NCBI GenBank assembly: GCA_964609615.1
Contig: CAZSRL010000015.1
Coordinates: 1-17,949 of the forward strand
DNA: 17,949 nucleotides
Reading direction: 5' to 3'
DNA from: CAZSRL01 sp964609615
Lineage (GTDB): Bacteria; Bacillota_I; Bacilli_A; RF39; UBA660
Below, in pieces: positions 12,566-17,949 of the stretch. Each line of letters begins with the position of its first letter. The stretch's first letter is position 1. Made by a program: the position numbers and the translations under genes. Below the pieces are notes generated by a model. The model did no database searches. It worked only from the letters and a program-made list of their open reading frames with translations, and was not told the origin of the DNA.

Positions 12566-15076
12566 TTTTATTTCATTTAATATAATTAAACTTTCTATTG
12601 GTGTTATTTCATTTGGGTTTATACTTTCAATATATTCTCTTAGAGGATCTTTTTGTTCATAATTAAAATCTAGTTGTATTTGTTCTTTTTTTGTATTTGT
12701 TTTATCTTTTTCTTCATATTTTCTTAGTAGTTTATTTGCTTGTTCTATTACTTCTTCTGGTAAATTAGCAAGTGATGCTACTCCTATACCATAACTTTTA
12801 TCTACACTTCCTGGTTTTACTTTATGAAGAAATTTTATATTATTTTCTTCTTCTAGCGCTGTTACATGTACGTTTTTTATACCTTTTTCTTCTTTTTCTA
12901 AGTTTGTAAGTTCATGGTAGTGTGTAGAGAAAAGTGTTTTACAATTTATATGTTTGTTTAAATACTTTATTATAGAAGCAGCTAAACACATTCCATCATA
13001 TGTACTTGTTCCTCTACCTAACTCATCAAACAATATTAAGCTATTATTTGTTGCATTTTTAAGAGCGTCTGCACTTTCTTTCATTTCTACCATAAAAGTA
13101 CTCTCTCCAGCTACTAAATCATCACTAGCACCTATTCTAGTAAATATTTTATCAAATATAGGTAAACTTGCTTCTTTAGCTGGTACAAACGATCCTATTT
13201 GATTTAATACAATTATTATAGCAAGTTGTCTCATATATGTTGATTTACCACTCATATTAGGTCCAGTAATAATTAAAATATTATCTTCTTCAGTCATTAA
13301 TAAATCATTAGAAATATATTCTTTCTCTAATATTTTTTCAACTACTGGATGTCTTCCATCTATAATATTAATTTCATTTTTATCATTAACGTTTGCTCTT
13401 ACAAAATTATTTTCTTCAGCAACTGTACTTAAAGATAATATAACATCATAATACGCTACTTCCTCTGCTGTTTCTTGTAATTTATAAATAAACTTCTTTA
13501 TTTCATCTTTTATTTCATTAAATAAAGTATATTCTAACTTATTTATTTTATCTTCTGCGTTTAATATTAAATTTTCTTTCTCTTTTAATAAAGGAGTAAT
13601 AAATCTTTCACAATTAGATATAGTTTGTTTTCTTTCATAACCATACTCTTCTTTTATTTCTTTTACTTGTCCTTTACTAATTTCTATATAATATCCAAAT
13701 ACCTTGTTATATCCAATTTTTAAATTCTTAATACCAGTTCTTTTCTTTTCTTCACTTTCAAACTTAGATAAGAATTCTTTACCTCCACTTTTAATACTTT
13801 TAAGTTCATCTAATTCTTTATTATAACCATCTTTTATAACATTACCTTCTTTAATTGTTATAGGCGGATTTTCTTCAATAGATTTTTCAAGCAGATTATA
13901 TATTTCATTATATTCAGTTAATTTTTTTAATTTTAATGTACTTAATACATTATTAATATCTGGGATTACTTTTAAAGAGTTTTTAAGTTGTAATAAATCT
14001 CTAGCATTAACATTACCTACACTTACCTTACCAGTAAGTCTTTCTAAGTCATATATTTCATATAAAAATTCTTTTAATTCACTTTTTAATAAAAATTCTT
14101 TATTAAATAACTCTATTAAATCATGTCTTTTTTCTATTTCTTTTTTATCTATAATAGGTCTTATTATAAAATTCTTTAATAATCTACTTCCCATAGCGGT
14201 TTTAGTTTTATCTAAAAGCCATAATAAACTATTTTTTTTATCATTACTTCTAATAGTATTAATAAGTTCTAAATTTCTAAGAGTATATTCATTCATATAT
14301 AAATAATAATTATTATTAACATATTCAACTTTTCTAATGTGTTCTAAAGACTTTTTTTGAGAGTTTTCTAAATATGAAATTAATAACTTAGTATTATCTA
14401 TTAATTTAGAATCTTCTATATCTTTAAATATTTTTTTATTTTTAATATCTTTTATATCATTTAAATATGAAATAAATATATTATATTTATTTTTTAAAAT
14501 ATTTATTATATTATTATTAAACTCTTTATTAACAACTATTTCTTTAATATTTAAATTAATTAAATAACTAATTAATACTTCATCATCTTTTTTTACAAAA
14601 GTAGTATATATTTTTCCACTTAATATTTCAGTATAACTAATCGCATAAACTAATTTATATTCACTAATACTAGCAATATAATTATTATCATGTTCATCTA
14701 ATGTATTTGTATTTATTAAAGTACCTTTACTTACTACCTGCATTACTTCTCTTTTAACAATACCTTTTGCTTCCTTAGGATCTTCTACTTGCTCACAAAT
14801 TGCTACTTTATAACCCTTATCAATAAGTTTTTCTAAATAAACATCTAAGGCATGATGCGGAACACCACACATAGGGACTCTTTCTTTTAAACCTGCGTTT
14901 TTACCTGTTAAGGTTAATTCAAGTTCATGTGATACTTTTATCGCATCATCAAAAAACATTTCATAGAAGTCACCTAATCTATAAAATAAAATTATATCTT
15001 CATATTCTTCCTTAGTCTTTATATATTCTCTCATCATAGGACTAAGTTTATCTATATCAATTGTTTTTCTATCCAT
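12548..15076 (-). CDS. mutS: DNA mismatch repair protein MutS
   Basis: MutS scans DNA as a dimer and binds mismatches, then recruits MutL in an ATP-dependent way. The 842-residue product has the full MutS layout. The N-terminal mismatch domain carries the Phe-x-Glu wedge in GDFYEMFFDDA (Phe37, Glu39). Connector, lever and clamp domains follow (residues ~130-570). The ATPase has Walker A GPNMSGKSTYMRQLA near residue 604, then TRIGASDDLVAGESTFMVEM, Walker B LILFDELGRGTSTYDG and STHYHELTNLE. The C-terminus ends with the dimerisation helix around SLIILNEIKKRS. I chose the ATG at 15076, which has a GGTG site upstream, rather than the in-frame GTG at 15085. mutL does not follow; the next gene is the broken surface protein. 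Transcription probably starts at the extended -10 at 15096-15104. Confidence 0.97.
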   Translation of the reverse strand: MDRKTIDIDKLSPMMREYIKTKEEYEDIILFYRLGDFYEMFFDDAIKVSHELELTLTGKNAGLKERVPMCGVPHHALDVYLEKLIDKGYKVAICEQVEDPKEAKGIVKREVMQVVSKGTLINTNTLDEHDNNYIASISEYKLVYAISYTEILSGKIYTTFVKKDDEVLISYLINLNIKEIVVNKEFNNNIINILKNKYNIFISYLNDIKDIKNKKIFKDIEDSKLIDNTKLLISYLENSQKKSLEHIRKVEYVNNNYYLYMNEYTLRNLELINTIRSNDKKNSLLWLLDKTKTAMGSRLLKNFIIRPIIDKKEIEKRHDLIELFNKEFLLKSELKEFLYEIYDLERLTGKVSVGNVNARDLLQLKNSLKVIPDINNVLSTLKLKKLTEYNEIYNLLEKSIEENPPITIKEGNVIKDGYNKELDELKSIKSGGKEFLSKFESEEKKRTGIKNLKIGYNKVFGYYIEISKGQVKEIKEEYGYERKQTISNCERFITPLLKEKENLILNAEDKINKLEYTLFNEIKDEIKKFIYKLQETAEEVAYYDVILSLSTVAEENNFVRANVNDKNEINIIDGRHPVVEKILEKEYISNDLLMTEEDNILIITGPNMSGKSTYMRQLAIIIVLNQIGSFVPAKEASLPIFDKIFTRIGASDDLVAGESTFMVEMKESADALKNATNNSLILFDELGRGTSTYDGMCLAASIIKYLNKHINCKTLFSTHYHELTNLEKEEKGIKNVHVTALEEENNIKFLHKVKPGSVDKSYGIGVASLANLPEEVIEQANKLLRKYEEKDKTNTKKEQIQLDFNYEQKDPLREYIESINPNEITPIESLIILNEIKKRSNE

Positions 15077-15095
15077 AATAATCACCAGTACTTAT

Positions 15096-15104
15096 ATTAT
15101 AACA
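15096..15104 (-). promoter_or_regulatory. Extended -10 promoter of mutS
   Basis: TGTTATAAT on the minus strand, directly after the T-tract of the preceding terminator. Its -35 region would lie inside the terminator hairpin, so the mutS promoter is built into the end of the upstream transcription unit. Confidence 0.65.
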
Positions 15105-15141
15105 AAAAAGAACAACAATTAATATATTTGTTGTTCTTTTT
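15104..15141. terminator. Terminator downstream of the kinase operon
   Basis: Stem GAACAACAA (15110-15118) with TTGTTGTTC (15128-15136), 9-base loop, extended by A-T pairs, with T-runs on both strands. It separates the response regulator-kinase operon from mutS. Confidence 0.85.
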
Positions 15142-15280
15142 CTTTTTTTAAATTTTAAATTCTTAGGGTAGAATTTTTAAATAGTTAAGAAATACATATT
15201 TTAATTTTTTTACATTTTATTATTACTTTCGTGTTTCTATATTACACCTCCTCCTCATAATTAAAGTCTACACTTCTATT

Positions 15281-15318
15281 ATGAAGTTTGTGTGAAATAT
15301 ATATGAATTAAATATGAA
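15281..15318. promoter_or_regulatory. Four direct repeats with exact 11-bp phasing
   Basis: On plus, ATGAA, GTGAA, ATGAA and ATGAA begin at 15281, 15292, 15303 and 15314, each preceded by T; on minus they read TTCAT/TTCAC. The 11-bp period is typical of tandem binding sites for PhoB/OmpR-class regulators. They lie just after the kinase stop; on minus, -10-like CATAAT (15278-15283) and TTTAAT (15260-15265) follow, then an AGGAGGAGGTG (15245-15255) with no convincing open reading frame. Confidence 0.5.
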
Positions 15319-15319
15319 T

Positions 15320-16795
15320 TTACAAATTAATGTAAAAATAAAATTCTGTATTACCATATCTTTTAGAATTAACACCATATTCATAATTGTGTTGTTCTAA
15401 AATATTTTTTACAATACTAAGTCCTAAACCAGAACCAACTTGATTACGTTGGTATTTTTTTTCTACTTTATAATATTTATCCCATATATATTTTATATCT
15501 TTTTTATCTATTCCTTTACCAGAATTAATAATAGATACTTTTAATTTATTGTTTTCCTTTATTAGTTTTATTTCTACTTTTTTTTCTTTACCAGTATATT
15601 TAACTGCGTTATTTATTAAGTTATATATTACTTGTTCTAGTTTTTGTTTATCAGCATATACAATTATTTTATTTTTTTCATTAAATATAAATTTATAATT
15701 TTCTTTTTCAATTAAAAATTCATATCTTTTTAAAATGTTTTTTATTAAACTAACAATATTTATATTTTCTCTATGCAATTCCTCTATATTTTCTTGTATT
15801 CTAGATAATTCTAATATATCATTTACTAAATCATTAAGTCTATCACATTCATCAATAATAATATTTAAATTCTGTGTTCTTTTTTCTTTATTATTAACAT
15901 CTAAATCCCTTACCATTTCTGCGTATGCTTTTATCATTGTAAGAGGTGTTTTTAAGTCATGTGATACATTAGCCATTAAATCCCTTCTTAATGTATCAGT
16001 CTTTTCTAATTCATCTCTAACATAGTCAAGAGTTTCCGCTAGTTCATTTATTTCTAAAATATCTTCAGTTGTTTTAAAAGAAATATTATATTTTCCCTTA
16101 GCTAGCTTTTTAGCATTATTGTTCATATCAATTATTGGTTTACTTATTACTTTAGAAATTACAAAAGATATAATAAATGATAATAAAAATGCCGCCAAAA
16201 CAATATATATAAATTGACTTTTTAATACACTAATAGAATTTTCAATAGGTTCAAGCGAAGTATTAAAAAATGCATAAGTATCTTTATCTATTTTAATACC
16301 ATATAATATAGTTTTATTTTTAACCTGTTTATTAGATATTATTAAAGAATTCTTATCCTTTTGTTGGCTTATAAAATCATTCTTTATATTATCAATATAT
16401 AAAGAATTTTTATCATTATCATCTAATACTTTACTTTTATCAATATTTGTTATGGATGCTTTATTAATATTATTATCTTTCTTTTCATCAAAAGAAAATA
16501 AACAACCTCTATGTAAAAAATTATTAGAATATGTTTTTTCATTATTTTTATATATTTCAACACATATACCAGTTTCATAAGAAAGATCATTTAACATATC
16601 ACTATAATCACTATTCTTTTTAACAATTGATTTAGTTTTTGCACTAGTTTTAATAACTTCTTTTTTAGTTACATATTCATAATAACTAGGCAATAAAGAT
16701 ACTTGAAAAACATATATAAAAAATAACAATAAAATTGAAAATCCAACTAAATAAAATAATATTTTTATTCTTAAACTATTCTTCTCTTTCATCAT
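15320..16795 (-). CDS. Sensor histidine kinase
   Basis: A 491-residue membrane kinase that would sense an extracytoplasmic signal and phosphorylate the response regulator encoded just before it. Transmembrane segments are at residues ~12-34 and ~194-216, enclosing a ~160-residue outside domain with two cysteines (Cys79 in GICVEIY, Cys98 in RGCLFSF) that could form a disulfide. A HAMP linker (~217-268) follows. The HisKA phosphoacceptor is His279 in NVSHDLKTPLTMIKAYAEMV. The HATPase_c domain has the N box YNLINNAVKYT (Asn396), the G1 box GKGIDKKD and the G2 box GSGLGLSIV. All key residues are intact. The gene starts 20 bases inside the response regulator gene, indicating translational coupling. 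The signal cannot be read from the sequence. Confidence 0.93.
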   Translation of the reverse strand: MMKEKNSLRIKILFYLVGFSILLLFFIYVFQVSLLPSYYEYVTKKEVIKTSAKTKSIVKKNSDYSDMLNDLSYETGICVEIYKNNEKTYSNNFLHRGCLFSFDEKKDNNINKASITNIDKSKVLDDNDKNSLYIDNIKNDFISQQKDKNSLIISNKQVKNKTILYGIKIDKDTYAFFNTSLEPIENSISVLKSQFIYIVLAAFLLSFIISFVISKVISKPIIDMNNNAKKLAKGKYNISFKTTEDILEINELAETLDYVRDELEKTDTLRRDLMANVSHDLKTPLTMIKAYAEMVRDLDVNNKEKRTQNLNIIIDECDRLNDLVNDILELSRIQENIEELHRENINIVSLIKNILKRYEFLIEKENYKFIFNEKNKIIVYADKQKLEQVIYNLINNAVKYTGKEKKVEIKLIKENNKLKVSIINSGKGIDKKDIKYIWDKYYKVEKKYQRNQVGSGLGLSIVKNILEQHNYEYGVNSKRYGNTEFYFYINL

Positions 16796-17447
16796 TATAC
16801 TTATACCCCACCGATCTAATAGTACTAATTAAACTTCTATATTTTCCTAAACTTTTTCTTAACATTTTAATATGAGTATCTATTGTTCTATCATCTCCAT
16901 AAAAATCATATCCCCATACATTAGAAAGTAATTGTTCCCTAGAAAGAGCAATTTTATTATTATTAATAAAATATAAAAGCAACTCATATTCCTTAGGAGT
17001 TATACTAATCTCTTTATTATCTATATATAATACTCTACCTTTATAATCTATTTTTAATGTTTTATAAACATATTCATCCAAAACAGGTTTTTCAGTTCTA
17101 TTTAGAATTGCTTTAATACGCGCTATTAATTCCTTAGGAGAAAAAGGTTTAGTCATATAATCATCTATTCCTAAATCAAAACCAGCAAGCTTATCATACT
17201 CCTCAGTTCTAGCAGAAAGCATAATACACGGAATATCCTTTATTTTCTTAATCGCCCTAATCGCACTATAACCATCCATTTTAGGCATCATAATATCCAT
17301 TACAACAATATCTATGTCATTATTTTTAACAACTTCAATTGAAGAAGTCCCATCTTCAGCCTCAAAAATATTATACTTTTCCTTAATACAATACTCTTTA
17401 ATAACATCCCTAATTAACTTTTCATCATCAACAATTAATATATTCAT
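16776..17447 (-). CDS. OmpR/PhoB-class response regulator
   Basis: A 223-residue DNA-binding regulator. The receiver domain (residues 1-~118) begins MNILIVDDEKLIRDVIKEYC with the acidic pair Asp7-Asp8. The phosphorylation site is Asp51 in VVMDIMMPKMDGY, the switch residue Ser78 in IMLSAR, and Lys100 in DYMTKPFSPKEL. The winged-helix domain (~128-220) contains ITPKEYELLLYF, LLSNVWGYDFYGDDRTIDTH and IRSVGYKY, typical of the PhoB/OmpR subfamily that binds tandem direct repeats. The ATG at 17447 follows GGTGATG. First gene of a two-gene operon with the kinase. Candidate targets are its own promoter and the 11-bp-phased repeats at 15281-15318; both are inferences. Confidence 0.94.
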   Translation of the reverse strand: MNILIVDDEKLIRDVIKEYCIKEKYNIFEAEDGTSSIEVVKNNDIDIVVMDIMMPKMDGYSAIRAIKKIKDIPCIMLSARTEEYDKLAGFDLGIDDYMTKPFSPKELIARIKAILNRTEKPVLDEYVYKTLKIDYKGRVLYIDNKEISITPKEYELLLYFINNNKIALSREQLLSNVWGYDFYGDDRTIDTHIKMLRKSLGKYRSLISTIRSVGYKYNDEREE

Positions 17448-17466
17448 TTACATCACCACACATACT

Positions 17467-17472
17467 ATTATA
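17467..17472 (-). promoter_or_regulatory. -10 box of the two-component operon
   Basis: TATAAT on the minus strand, about 20 bases above the start codon at 17447. It overlaps the inverted repeat TACAC-AAAAAA-GTGTA (17471-17486). The hexamer 17 bases upstream (CATACA) is a weak -35, as expected for a regulated promoter. Confidence 0.55.
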
Positions 17473-17495
17473 CACTTTTTTGTGTAAATTGTATG

Positions 17496-17522
17496 AAAAA
17501 AGATAAGTTATGAACTTATCTT
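17496..17522 (-). terminator. Terminator of the DGR-target-like gene
   Basis: Stem of AAGATAAGTT and its complement (17500-17509 with 17513-17522) around loop ATG, with a T-run on minus at 17496-17500. It ends the surface-protein gene 8 bases past its stop. Confidence 0.9.
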
Positions 17523-17530
17523 AGAATATA

Positions 17531-17949
17531 TTATTCGGATATGCAGGTACGGAACGCAACGGTACTGCTGCCAATGCTGTAGCTGAAGCAAAACGCACCC
17601 GCGCTCGCAATACCGTCGCCCCCACGCACGAACCATGGGAACGTCGCCGAAACGAAAGATTGATAATCAGAGTACCATCCTCTTGTTTCTCCTAGCGCTT
17701 TTCCGTAACATACACCACCGTTACATGCTGTATTATAACTTGTTGTTTCATACAGTTGGTAATATTTTGTGCCTGGAAAATCTTTTCCTGTTGTTAATTC
17801 TGTTATTTCAGTATTGCAACTTGCACTATATGATGTATTTCCAAGTAGTCCATTAAATCCACTGTTAAAGTTAAAATTATTTGTATATACACATGTTCCT
17901 GAATATGGTTTCCCATCACTCGCTTTTAATACTCCCATTGTATATTCCC
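17531..17949 (-). CDS. C-terminal part of a surface protein with a lectin-like, DGR-type variable end
   Basis: Only the last ~139 codons are in the window; the frame is open to the edge (reading EYTMGVLKASDGK from the boundary), so the internal Met is not the start. The segment is rich in Gly, Ser, Thr and Tyr. Five cysteines lie at GTCVY, ASCNTE, TACNGG, VCYGK and AFCFS, with a sixth at RTCISE. It contains GKALGETRGWYSDYQSF followed by PWFVRGG, then AGAF and a final FRT. This RGG...AGxF...FR pattern is typical of the formylglycine-enzyme/C-type-lectin fold used as a variable scaffold by diversity-generating retroelements. Its last ~40 codons differ sharply in base and codon use from the rest of the window (GCG, CGT, GGC, AGC). 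The likely role is a secreted or surface ligand-binding protein; no reverse transcriptase or template is in the window. Confidence 0.75.
   Translation of the reverse strand, partial: EYTMGVLKASDGKPYSGTCVYTNNFNFNSGFNGLLGNTSYSASCNTEITELTTGKDFPGTKYYQLYETTSYNTACNGGVCYGKALGETRGWYSDYQSFVSATFPWFVRGGDGIASAGAFCFSYSIGSSTVAFRTCISE
17541..17655 (-). other. Candidate DGR variable region
   Basis: By hand count 67 of 110 bases at 17541-17650 are G or C (61%), against roughly a quarter elsewhere. On the coding strand adenine is 14 of 110 while thymine is 29 of 110, the bias left by adenine-specific mutagenesis. Many codons between the RGG and FRT anchors are NNC or NNT (GAC, GGT, ATT, AGC, TGC, TAC, ATT, AGC, AGT, ACC, GTT), as expected from AAC/AAT codons in a template. 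Confidence 0.7.

Noticed and set aside
15223..15258. 11-codon micro-ORF MRRRCNIETRK after the phased repeats
   Set aside because: The AGGAGGAGG lies inside the ORF rather than before it, and nothing else supports translation; the segment is left as a possible untranslated transcript.
17531..17949. Foreign contamination as the cause of the GC-rich segment
   Set aside because: The GC-rich part continues in frame from ordinary AT-rich coding sequence and ends at a normal host-type terminator, so it belongs to the gene.

Overview
Organism. The window is very AT-rich (by eye about a quarter G+C). Its genes are short-spaced, have Shine-Dalgarno sites of the AGGAGG type and use Bacillota-type promoters. 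TGA and TAA both act as stops, so this is not a Mycoplasma-code genome. The hrcA-grpE-dnaK heat-shock operon with CIRCE operators, RNase HIII, a CvpA protein, a PhoB-class two-component system and TasA/SipW-like and lectin-like surface proteins fit an AT-rich Bacilli-type lineage such as the uncultured gut RF39/Erysipelotrichia-like groups. That placement is an inference from gene content.

Layout. Almost everything lies on the minus strand; only yigZ-like and rnhC are on plus. 1-2995: heat-shock operon hrcA-grpE-(two accessory genes)-dnaK, driven by a textbook promoter carrying two CIRCE-like operators. The two accessory genes sit between grpE and dnaK, have their own promoter and look like a decaying nucleotidyltransferase module. 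3027-4822: a TasA-like secreted/membrane-anchored protein and a small unknown gene. 4825-7559: uvrC and a degenerate RnfC-like protein. 7593-10109: divergent and convergent housekeeping genes (single-domain IMPACT/YigZ protein, thioredoxin, CvpA, RNase HIII) separated by bidirectional terminators. 10119-12453: a small membrane protein and a fibronectin-type surface protein broken by one nonsense codon. 12539-15104: mutS. 15110-17472: a response regulator and histidine kinase, with four 11-bp-phased direct repeats just after the kinase. 17496-17949: the 3' end of a surface protein whose last ~40 codons are strikingly GC-rich and adenine-poor and look like the variable region of a diversity-generating retroelement (DGR).

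How it works together. Stress control (HrcA/CIRCE with GrpE/DnaK), DNA repair (UvrC, MutS, RNase HIII) and a phosphorelay form the core. Around it lie three surface proteins, two of which share a paralogous C-terminal domain and one of which appears to be a DGR target. The most notable signals are the DGR-like variable region, the accessory module inside the heat-shock operon, the tandem CIRCE operators, the phased repeats after the kinase gene, and two genes each interrupted by a single in-frame TAA. No reverse transcriptase, DGR template repeat, tRNA, rRNA, CRISPR array or insertion sequence was seen in the window.
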